This document shows positions 1-4,762 of a stretch of 5,702 nt of DNA, one piece after another (positions within the stretch are counted from its first letter, which is position 1; each line of letters begins with the position of its first letter). Position numbers and translations under genes: made by a program. Under the pieces are notes generated by a model. It was not told the DNA's origin. It searched no databases and saw only the letters and a list, made by a program, of their open reading frames with translations. This DNA is from Patescibacteria group bacterium. Lineage in GTDB: Bacteria; Patescibacteriota; Minisyncoccia; Phycocordibacterales; UBA12079. The DNA is taken from positions 1 through 5,702 of the forward strand of contig JAHIOZ010000102.1 in the NCBI GenBank assembly GCA_018894995.1, read 5' to 3'.

Positions 1-56
1 AGTGGTATTTTCTAATTTTAAATATATAATTATGTGTAATAGAATAAAATTGATTT

Positions 57-88
57 TTAAAAAATCAGTTATCGCTCGGTGATAATAT
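57..88 (+). promoter_or_regulatory. Weak candidate promoter for the pilin-peptidase gene
   Basis: Upstream of the ATG at 100 there is a possible extended -10 (TG-A-TAATAT, 80-88) and a poor -35 match (TTAAAA, 57-62). If used, transcription would begin only a few bases before the start codon, giving a nearly leaderless mRNA, which agrees with the absence of a Shine-Dalgarno sequence. The region is so AT-rich that chance matches are expected, so this is only a suggestion. Confidence 0.2.
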
Positions 89-99
89 AAAATAATAAA

Positions 100-996
100 A
101 TGAAAATATTTAATGCAAATTTAATTTTTGGGTTGGCTGTATTCTCTGCTGTTGTTATTTTCCCCAATAAAGTTTTTTCGGCCGGACTTGTGCCGGACTG
201 CGGAGATGTTTATGCTTGTAATTTTTGTGACTTCATTCAACTTATCAACAATATCATAAACTTTTTTATATTCCTCAGTGTGCCGATATCCGTAATAATT
301 TTTGCCTGGATTGGTTGGACTTTGATTGTGGAAGGAAACAAATCATCGGCCATATCATCAGCAAAAGACCGGTTCGGGGCATTACTTAAAGGCTTGTTTC
401 TTATGCTGTCTGCTTGGTTGATAGTAACAACAATAACCACAATGTTATTAAAAGAAAGTTTTACCGATGTGATCAAAGGAAATTATGATTGCAGTCGTTT
501 TCTGTTATTTGAACCCCAAGAAGAAATCACTTCTCCAAGTTCTGGAAATCTCCAAGTGGTTCCCCAAACATCGGGAGGAGAAGTTTCGTCAGAAGCTGAA
601 AAAATACTAAAAGAAAATTCCATCAGTTTGTCTTCTTCCGGAGATTGTTCTTACAAGTTTGCAAGCAACTGCACTTCTTTGGAGGGAATTCAAGCCGATA
701 CAGTGGACGGAGTGGTTAATCTTGCAAACGGTTGCAAATCAGACGGAACAGAATGCAATGTTGTCATAACAGGAGGAACGGAAATTGGTCATTCTCAAGC
801 GCATACCGACGGGAAAAAAGTTGACATAGGGAAAAATGATCCTAACTTCAATGCATTTATGGAGACTGTCGTTTCAGAAACAAAAGGAGAAAATATTTCA
901 GCCGGAACAAAATATTCCAATGTAAAATACGGAAACGCAACTTACACCATCATCAATGAAGGCGACCATTGGGATGTTGAGGTAATTGGAAGTTAA
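100..996 (+). CDS. VirB2/TrbC-like pilin segment fused to an M15-type zinc peptidase domain
   Basis: This 298-residue protein has no family name I can give it as a whole, but its parts are readable. Residues 1-28 look like a signal peptide ending in FSA. Two hydrophobic helices follow, at about 51-77 and 93-117, separated by a short polar, basic loop; this is the layout of VirB2/TrbC-like T4SS pilins. A Ser/Pro/Gly/Glu-rich linker covers about 138-165. The C-terminal domain (about 166-298) carries SxHxxGxxxDI (S232, H235, G238, D242) and ExxHW (E287, H290, W291). H235, D242 and H290 match the zinc ligands, and E287 the catalytic base, of M15 D,D-peptidases of the VanX/VanY type, with the same spacings (H-7-D, E-3-H). 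Eight cysteines (34, 40, 43, 131, 183, 191, 212, 219) suggest disulfides outside the membrane. The likely role, inferred, is peptidoglycan cleavage at a membrane or pilus assembly. The start is the first ATG and gives a proper signal peptide, although there is no Shine-Dalgarno site. It converges with the oleate hydratase gene. Confidence 0.85.
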   Translation: MKIFNANLIFGLAVFSAVVIFPNKVFSAGLVPDCGDVYACNFCDFIQLINNIINFFIFLSVPISVIIFAWIGWTLIVEGNKSSAISSAKDRFGALLKGLFLMLSAWLIVTTITTMLLKESFTDVIKGNYDCSRFLLFEPQEEITSPSSGNLQVVPQTSGGEVSSEAEKILKENSISLSSSGDCSYKFASNCTSLEGIQADTVDGVVNLANGCKSDGTECNVVITGGTEIGHSQAHTDGKKVDIGKNDPNFNAFMETVVSETKGENISAGTKYSNVKYGNATYTIINEGDHWDVEVIGS

Positions 997-1042
997 AAAA
1001 ACTAATTTCAAATAATTAAATGTGTTTGATTTTTTAAAGAAA

Positions 1043-1121
1043 CGGAAACAGGCGTGGAATTTTTTAATTTTTTTGAAAACTTTGTTTTCAAAAAAATTAA
1101 AAAATTTCACGCCTGTTTTCG
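1043..1121. terminator. 79-bp palindrome between convergent genes, probable bidirectional terminator
   Basis: The two arms pair around a TTT loop at 1081-1083. The base is GC-rich (CAGGCGTG at 1049-1056 with CACGCCTG at 1108-1115) and the upper stem is A/T only. The imperfect positions are 1057/1107 and 1045/1119, both G-U pairs in plus-strand RNA. It lies 46 bp after the pilin-peptidase stop and 36 bp after the oleate hydratase stop, so it can serve both. T runs outside the stem are short (TTTT at 1116-1119), so termination would rely on stem strength. The stem is much longer than a usual intrinsic terminator. Confidence 0.6.
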
Positions 1122-1157
1122 CGACAACCCAATCGGCAGTTAAACAAAAATAAATTG

Positions 1158-2741
1158 TTAACTGATGATTGTTTTAAAAGCATTATACAAAACTTTAACA
1201 TTATGAGTTCCTTTGTAAATCGGAGACGGTTTTTTATCCAGTTTCAAAAGATTGTAAACTGCCGTTTGAGCAGACCTGACAGAATATTCCACAGTAAAAA
1301 CGACATCATTTGGAATTTCACAATACTGCCCCAGAAAAGCGAAATTAGCTGAATTTTTTGGCACGACCTCCGGTCTATCCCCTTTTTTTCTTGGTAAAAG
1401 TTGACTCGTAACATAAGGAGTCATACAAGGAATACAAACAGCACTTTCAAGAATAGTGTCGAGATGTTTTTCTGATTTCAAATGATAAATCAATTCGGTT
1501 AAAATTTCTTCGCCTGTGCATTCTAACATTTTCTTTTTAACAAAGTTCCCTTTTTTGTCCGGATACAAACCATAACCCCAACTCAGTGTGATATTGTCAG
1601 GCTGATTCAAAAAATAAGGTCGGTAAAATAAAACAATGGTGGCAAACCAATTGGAATCCACAAGAGTTACCACACCGTGCGAGGTGACTCTTTCGTTGAT
1701 ATATTTTTTCATCAAAACAAAAAAAGTTGGGTCCTTAAAAGTGATAGTGAAAGATGTCCATTTTGATTTATCCACAAAAGAATTAAAAACTTCGGGTTTC
1801 CCGAATTCTGGATTTTCTTTTGAAATATTTTCCCAAAGACTCCAAGCCAAATTTTTATCTTTATAATTCAAAATTGGAGCTTCTGTCATTGAACCAATAC
1901 TGGAATTGGCAACCATTGAACCAAGAGTTGTAAAAACATAATTGTTTTTACCAATTATAATTTCCTCCTCTTTTCCTTTATGAACAGAGCGAATACGATT
2001 TGCCATTTTTTTATTTTTTACAGTTTTAAAATCTATGTCGGTGATGCCAGTCTCTGTTTCAAATTTTACCCCCTGTTTTTTTAACCATTCTATAATAGGT
2101 AAAACCAAAGATTCATATTGATTTAACGGCGTTATTTCCACGGGGTCTAAAGTATCAAGATACTGCACCACATGGATTGACCGGAGCAGATATCTTCTGA
2201 ATTCCGCTAAGCTATGCCAAGATTGAAAAGCAAAAACCGTGCAGAAATTATACCAAAAATCAGATTCAAAAAATGAAGGTGTAAAATAATCTCTGATTTC
2301 AAGATTATCCAAAGTGTTCTCTCGACGAAAAAATAAAGCGGTAAGTTTAAATTTATTTTTTAATTTCAAACCAGAAAAATGAGACTCGACAAGATTTCCT
2401 TTTTTAAATAATCTTGATTCGGAATACGATTTATTTTTTTTATTAAAATCAACAAATTCCTCTCTAAGAGTTTTCCCTGGAGTAATTAAAGAAGGGATTT
2501 GAGACATTAAATCAAAAGTGCAGGAAAAAGCTTTTTCTTCACAAAATCTGACTCCCCTTACCGCATAACCTTTTTCATGCTCTACTTTTTGGGCATCCAA
2601 ACTGCCTCCCATTTTTTTAGCTTCACCAAATATTGTAATATTCTCTCCCTTAAATTTTCCGTCATTTATTAAATAGACAGCAGCCGACAACGAGGCAATT
2701 CCCCCACCCACAAGATATGCTTTTGATTTTTTATTATTCAT
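1158..2741 (-). CDS. ohyA: Oleate hydratase (myosin-cross-reactive antigen family, FAD-dependent)
   Basis: This 527-residue protein belongs to the family that adds water to the cis-9 double bond of oleic and related fatty acids, giving 10-hydroxy acids (EC 4.2.1.53), with FAD as structural cofactor. The N-terminal Rossmann motif is VGGGIASLSAAVYLI (11-25), followed by MGGSLDA (44-50). The family block FWY...FAFQSWHSLAEFRRYLLR lies at 162-187 and NQYESLVLP at 207-215. Near the C-terminus come IPCMTPYVTSQLLPRKKGDRPEV and GQYCEIPNDVVFTVEYSVRSAQTAVY. Length fits the shorter members (about 525 aa) rather than the 590-650 aa forms. Where many members have RGGRE with a catalytic Glu, this one has RGVRFCEE (62-69), so Phe or Cys replaces that residue; E68/E69 are close by. 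It is a single gene with no lipid-metabolism neighbours. The ATG at 2741 gives the normal N-terminus just before the FAD motif but has no Shine-Dalgarno site. The stop codon overlaps a small inverted repeat (GTTAAACAA, 1139-1147, with TTGTTAAC, 1155-1162). Confidence 0.95.
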   Translation of the reverse strand: MNNKKSKAYLVGGGIASLSAAVYLINDGKFKGENITIFGEAKKMGGSLDAQKVEHEKGYAVRGVRFCEEKAFSCTFDLMSQIPSLITPGKTLREEFVDFNKKNKSYSESRLFKKGNLVESHFSGLKLKNKFKLTALFFRRENTLDNLEIRDYFTPSFFESDFWYNFCTVFAFQSWHSLAEFRRYLLRSIHVVQYLDTLDPVEITPLNQYESLVLPIIEWLKKQGVKFETETGITDIDFKTVKNKKMANRIRSVHKGKEEEIIIGKNNYVFTTLGSMVANSSIGSMTEAPILNYKDKNLAWSLWENISKENPEFGKPEVFNSFVDKSKWTSFTITFKDPTFFVLMKKYINERVTSHGVVTLVDSNWFATIVLFYRPYFLNQPDNITLSWGYGLYPDKKGNFVKKKMLECTGEEILTELIYHLKSEKHLDTILESAVCIPCMTPYVTSQLLPRKKGDRPEVVPKNSANFAFLGQYCEIPNDVVFTVEYSVRSAQTAVYNLLKLDKKPSPIYKGTHNVKVLYNAFKTIIS

Positions 2742-2765
2742 TGAGGAGCTTATTAAATGTTAATT

Positions 2766-2802
2766 TAATAAATATTGTAACATAATAACATAATATTTAT
2801 TA
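2766..2802. promoter_or_regulatory. AT-rich inverted repeat upstream of oleate hydratase, possible operator
   Basis: TAATAAATATT (2766-2776) and AATATTTATTA (2792-2802) are perfect 11-bp inverted repeats around a 15-bp centre. The centre, read on the minus strand, contains ATGTTA twice in tandem (ATGTTATTATGTTAC). The site ends 25 bp before the start codon, where a promoter or operator would be expected. It contains only A and T in the arms, in an AT-rich region, so chance symmetry is possible. No convincing -35/-10 pair could be fixed. Confidence 0.3.
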
Positions 2803-2814
2803 CAAAAAATAACA

Positions 2815-2850
2815 GGCGTCTAAACGGGACGGTCGTCACTTTTAGACGCC
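2815..2850. terminator. Hairpin with GGCGTCTAAA/TTTAGACGCC stem, terminator-like
   Basis: Ten perfect base pairs (2815-2824 with 2841-2850) close an inner stem GACG/CGTC. On the plus strand it is followed by GATTTTTTTA, and on the minus strand by TGTTATTTTTT, so it could stop transcription either way. In the minus direction it would shield the oleate hydratase promoter from read-through out of the RhuM side. The 36-bp sequence closely matches the core of the palindrome at 3298-3333 in reverse orientation, so it may be a dispersed repeat rather than a dedicated terminator. Confidence 0.55.
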
Positions 2851-2883
2851 GATTTTTTTAAGTTTTAATTTAAATCAAATAGG

Positions 2884-2896
2884 GTAACCACTCACA
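2884..2896 (+). repeat. Left terminal inverted repeat of the 528-bp element
   Basis: GTAACCACTCACA is the exact reverse complement of TGTGAGTGGTTAC at 3399-3411. Thirteen perfect bases 500 bp apart, with further nested pairing inside, are unlikely to be chance. The similarity continues weakly inward (CATAAACATTAAC against CATTTATTAAATT). Confidence 0.7.
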
Positions 2897-2998
2897 CATA
2901 AACATTAACTTTGTTAAAAATCGATAACTGGCAATGTTCCTCTGGATTGCCACGAAAAGAAAAAGTAGGGTGTCGCACTCCCACTCCGCTACGCTCCT

Positions 2999-3180
2999 GA
3001 GAGCCTATTTGCAATCTAATGTCTGAATCAAATACTTAAATTTCGAGCGAAAATCACGAATTCTGACGAAGCATATCGGGATAAGCTGAGGAAGAATGAG
3101 TGATTTGTAGCCGAAATTTAAGTATTTGAACAGACAAGCCTTTATTTTTTATTTGGCGATTAGATTGTAAACAGGCTCTC
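2999..3180. repeat. Central long imperfect hairpin of the 528-bp element
   Basis: About 182 bases fold into one rod: GAGAGCC/GGCTCTC at the base, then CAATCTAAT/ATTAGATTG, GTCTG/CAGAC (3021-3025 with 3131-3135), an 18-bp perfect stem (3028-3045 with 3112-3129), AAATCAC/GTGATTT (3051-3057 with 3100-3106) and ATTCT/AGAAT (3060-3064 with 3093-3097). The apical loop is about 28 nt. A 23-nt unpaired stretch (3136-3158) sits only in the right arm. Several pairs are kept despite mismatches nearby, which looks like an old duplication or a fold under some constraint. Confidence 0.65.
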
Positions 3181-3207
3181 GGGGAGAACGACACCTGACT
3201 TTTTATT

Positions 3208-3279
3208 TTCTCGCGAAGACGAAATGCCGAAGGCATTTCGTCGACGGATTTTGCTCCGCAAAATCCGTCTTCGCGAGAA
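3208..3279. repeat. Compound palindrome able to form a three-way junction
   Basis: An outer stem CTCGCGAAG (3210-3218) with CTTCGCGAG (3269-3277) encloses two separate hairpins. The first is GACGAAATGCC-GAA-GGCATTTCGTC (3218-3242). The second is GACGGATTTTGC-TCC-GCAAAATCCGTC (3243-3269). GAC at 3218-3220 can pair with either GTC at 3240-3242 or GTC at 3267-3269, so the junction can migrate. It lies inside the right arm of the larger inverted-repeat element and has no counterpart in the left arm. It resembles palindromic repeat units spread in intergenic DNA; no coding role. Confidence 0.7.
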
Positions 3280-3354
3280 TTTTTTGGGCGAAATTTTGGC
3301 GTCTAAAATGGACGACCGTCCACTTTAGACGCCAAAATTTCACCCAAAAAATTC
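3277..3354. repeat. 78-bp near-perfect palindrome
   Basis: The arms mirror around 3315/3316 with mismatches only at 3308/3323, 3289/3342 and the central AC. The core GGCGTCTAAA...TTTAGACGCC (3298-3333) matches the hairpin at 2815-2850, inverted. The outer arms, about 20 bases each side (TTTTTTGGGCGAAATTTT on the left), are unique to this copy. It abuts the three-way-junction fold, and together the two modules interrupt the right arm of the 528-bp element between 3209 and 3352. Confidence 0.75.
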
Positions 3355-3398
3355 GTGGCGATATAGCGTTGATTCATTAATCTTATAAATTTAATAAA

Positions 3399-3411
3399 TG
3401 TGAGTGGTTAC
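3399..3411 (-). repeat. Right terminal inverted repeat of the 528-bp element
   Basis: TGTGAGTGGTTAC pairs base for base with 2884-2896. The flanks just outside (AAATAGG on the left, TTCGAAA on the right) show no shared direct repeat, so any target duplication is absent, very short or decayed. Confidence 0.7.
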
Positions 3412-3431
3412 TTCGAAAAGGTTTGTTATAC

Positions 3432-3469
3432 CCAAACGCCCCACCCTCTTTAGAGGGTGGGGCGTTCGG
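3432..3469. terminator. Hairpin of repeat copy A
   Basis: The stem joins CCAAACGCCCCACCCTCT with its complement, one mismatch at 3467, and is very GC-rich in its core. It lies 65 bp beyond the RhuM stop codon. Reading with the gene, no T run follows the stem (GTATAAC), whereas on the plus strand a T-rich tract begins two bases after it. It may act as an RNA 3' end stabiliser or a REP-like element rather than a standard intrinsic terminator for the gene it follows. Confidence 0.5.
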
Positions 3470-3487
3470 CAGTTTTTCATTTTTTAA

Positions 3488-3529
3488 CTTGTAACTGTTG
3501 GCTGTTTGCTGTAAGCTGTTGGCTTTAAA
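3488..3529. repeat. Six degenerate 7-bp tandem units (copy A)
   Basis: Read on the plus strand the units are CTTGTAA, CTGTTGG, CTGTTTG, CTGTAAG, CTGTTGG and CTTTAAA, each beginning with CT. The same six, unchanged, lie at 4716-4757. They sit between stop codon and hairpin, in the 3' untranslated part. Their function is unknown to me; the regular heptad spacing could present a repeated protein-binding or recombination site. Confidence 0.6.
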
Positions 3530-3534
3530 CTTTT

Positions 3535-3729
3535 TTATTTTTTCTTTTTCACTTCTTTTTTGATTTTTGTAACCTTTAAGATTTTTTTGACTTCCTTGTC
3601 AAAATCAGATTGATAAAGTCTGTCCTGTATTGGACGATACTTCTCAAACTCACTTTCTGCAAAAGCCTTGGCAATTTCTGCCGTCACTTTTCCGGAATTT
3701 TGTAAAACATTCTCTTCATTAAACTTCAA
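3535..3729 (-). pseudogene. rhuM: C-terminal part of the RhuM-family protein, displaced by a frameshift
   Basis: The 64 codons continue the RhuM family after the upstream frame stops. RhuM proteins normally read on from the KLxxFL block into FNE...IL...GK(V/I)...A...AE.E(F/Y)EK(Y/F)R.IQD..Y.SDFDK, and this fragment supplies exactly that (KFNEENVL, GKVTAEIAKAFAESEFEKYRPIQDRLYQSDFDKEVKKIL). Its only start is a TTG in the overlap, with no ribosome site of its own, so separate translation is unlikely. The last residues are strongly basic, and the final KKKK-stop lies in the 118-bp repeat shared with the amidase gene. It reads through only if the T run at 3726-3732 slips or if the assembly is wrong there. 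Confidence 0.75.
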
Positions 3730-4609
3730 AAAAATTTAATTTTTCTGACCAATCTCTCATAGTCATAGGAACTCCTTTTTCCGCCTGATGCTCCGCATAA
3801 TCCAAATACATCGTTACTATACGATTAAGCGCTTTTATTTCTTTTTGATTGAGATAATTTTTGGCAATAGAAACATCTGATTTCAAAATCTTGCCCTCCG
3901 GAGCTTTTTTCCAAACATTGAGCCCCATATTTTCTTTTTGATAACCAACTCTTTTCAAAATCACTTCCGCCGCGGTATTGCCATGAATAGCATAATGAAG
4001 TTTATTTTGCACAGTGGCAAAAAATGTTTTAGTGACAGGCGACGAAAGATCATAATCCATTGCTGTTGCATAAATATCGGTTATTTGTTGGTAAAAATTT
4101 CTTTCACTTTCACGAATATCTCGAATTTCAAGAATTAAATCTTTAAAATATTGCTTGCTCAAATAAGCTCCATTTTTTAGTCTCGCATCGTCAAGGACAT
4201 ATCCACGAATAGCATAGTCTTTCAGGACCTGTGTCGCCCAGCGCCTAAAATCTGTCGCTCTCTCCGAATTTATTCTGTAACCAAGTGAAATAATAACTTC
4301 CAAATTATAGTGATTTGTATTGTAATTTTTTCCATCGTTGGCAGTTATTAGGAATTTCCTAATAACTGAATTTTCGTCTAATTCTCCGCTAACAAAAATA
4401 TTTTTTAAGTGCTCGTTGATGGTTGGAATTTTTACATCAAAAAGCTTGGCAATGAATTTCTGTGTCAGCCAAACATTTTCGTCTTTTATTCTTACTTCAA
4501 TACCATCCTCTCCTGCCTGAGAAGTAAAAATAAGAAACTCCGCCGTGCTATTACGAATCATTAAACTCTTTGAAATTTGATTATTCAATATTTTTTCATT
4601 TTTTTTCAT
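3719..4609 (-). CDS. rhuM: RhuM-family protein (N-terminal and central parts; frameshifted near its end)
   Basis: This 296-residue protein matches the virulence RhuM family, named after a Salmonella pathogenicity-island gene; its biochemical role is not established. The N-terminal block VRIKDENVWLTQKFIAKLF...INEHLKNIFVSGELDENSVIRKF (39-86) looks like a helix-turn-helix DNA-binding region. The hallmark YNLEVIISLGYRINSERATDFRRWATQVLKDYAIRGYVLDDARLKNG follows at 101-147. A coiled, charged stretch lies at about 150-185, then KLHYAIHGNTAAEVI (203-217) and DVSIAKNYLNQKEIKALNRIVTMYLDYAEHQAEKGVPMTMRDWSEKL (245-291). It then ends abruptly in FFEV, where the family continues; the rest is in another frame at 3535-3729. 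Start chosen: ATG at 4609. An ATG at 4561, with AAAGAG six bases upstream, is a fair alternative and gives the N-terminus most usual for the family. A GTG at 4672 lies inside a hairpin and is unlikely. The gene lies between two copies of a 118-bp repeat, as a cassette. Confidence 0.85.
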   Translation of the reverse strand: MKKNEKILNNQISKSLMIRNSTAEFLIFTSQAGEDGIEVRIKDENVWLTQKFIAKLFDVKIPTINEHLKNIFVSGELDENSVIRKFLITANDGKNYNTNHYNLEVIISLGYRINSERATDFRRWATQVLKDYAIRGYVLDDARLKNGAYLSKQYFKDLILEIRDIRESERNFYQQITDIYATAMDYDLSSPVTKTFFATVQNKLHYAIHGNTAAEVILKRVGYQKENMGLNVWKKAPEGKILKSDVSIAKNYLNQKEIKALNRIVTMYLDYAEHQAEKGVPMTMRDWSEKLNFFEV

Positions 4610-4659
4610 AATATAATTTTTTAAACTACTCTCTATTCTACCCCTTATTTTAACAATCT

Positions 4660-4697
4660 CCAAACGCCCCACCCTCTAAAGAGGGTGGGGCGTTTGG
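4660..4697. terminator. Perfect 38-bp hairpin of repeat copy B
   Basis: Both 18-base arms pair perfectly around AA. It follows the amidase stop by 65 bp and precedes the RhuM ATG by 50 bp, so it probably separates the two transcripts. After the stem in gene direction comes AGATTGTTAAAAT, which is not a strong U tract; on the plus strand CGGTTTTTC follows. Confidence 0.5.
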
Positions 4698-4715
4698 CGG
4701 TTTTTCATTTTTTAA

Positions 4716-4757
4716 CTTGTAACTGTTGGCTGTTTGCTGTAAGCTGTTGGCTTTAAA
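4716..4757. repeat. Six degenerate 7-bp tandem units (copy B)
   Basis: The units are identical, base for base, to those at 3488-3529. They lie five bases after the amidase stop codon in gene direction. Confidence 0.6.
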
Positions 4758-4762
4758 CTTTT

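Larger units (their letters stand above)
2884..3411. mobile_element. 528-bp inverted-repeat element, MITE-like, no coding capacity
   Basis: The ends are 13-bp perfect terminal inverted repeats. Between them most of the sequence can pair left with right: GCCACGAA (2949-2956) with TTCGTGGC (3352-3359), 2955-2966 with 3198-3209 (one mismatch), GTGTCG (2970-2975) with CGACAC (3189-3194), GAGAGCC (2999-3005) with GGCTCTC (3174-3180), CAATCTAAT (3012-3020) with ATTAGATTG (3159-3167), and an 18-bp perfect pair (3028-3045 with 3112-3129). There is no believable open reading frame; short frames here arise from the fold. The form is that of a non-autonomous transposable element or a very large structured RNA. 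No clear target-site duplication is seen next to either end, and no transposase is in the window, so mobility is inferred. This element accounts for most of the 690-bp gene-free stretch. Confidence 0.55.
3432..3549 (-). repeat. 118-bp direct repeat, copy A, covering the 3' end of the RhuM reading frame
   Basis: This copy matches 4660-4777 at 114 of 118 positions with no gaps. In the direction of the genes it runs: the Lys-Lys-Lys-Lys-stop codons (3535-3549), six degenerate 7-bp units (3488-3529), an A-rich spacer, then an 18-bp-arm hairpin (3432-3469) with one mismatch and a TT centre on the plus strand. The four differences from copy B are the two central bases of the hairpin, one stem base (3467) and one base at 3471. 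Such identity in non-coding DNA suggests a recent duplication or active homogenisation. Confidence 0.9.

Noticed and set aside
237..476. Minus-strand open frame inside the pilin-peptidase gene
   Set aside because: It is the reverse shadow of the membrane segments; it has no start signal and no family-like sequence, while the plus frame has a signal peptide, helices and active-site motifs.
898..1110. Minus-strand open frame covering the 79-bp palindrome
   Set aside because: It is Phe/Lys-rich because it reads the A/T stem, and it overlaps the end of a well-supported gene.
1155..1866. Two plus-strand open frames within the oleate hydratase region
   Set aside because: Both are shadows of a gene with clear family blocks along its full length.
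3054..3236. Minus-strand 60-codon frame in the inverted-repeat element
   Set aside because: It reads through the stems of the long hairpin and the three-way-junction fold; it has no start context, and the composition is explained by the palindromes.
2884..3411. Group II intron or riboswitch
   Set aside because: No domain V-like hairpin, no reverse transcriptase and no recognisable aptamer core were seen; long-range terminal pairing fits an inverted-repeat element better.
3938..4520. Plus-strand frames inside the RhuM gene
   Set aside because: They are shadows of the RhuM coding strand.
4610..4672. Longer RhuM start at GTG 4672
   Set aside because: The codon lies inside the 38-bp hairpin of the repeat, the added 21 residues do not look like the family, and ATG codons at 4609 and 4561 are better placed.
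3488..4757. CRISPR array or replication iterons
   Set aside because: The heptads are too short and lack spacers; there are only two distant blocks, each at a gene end, with no cas or rep gene.
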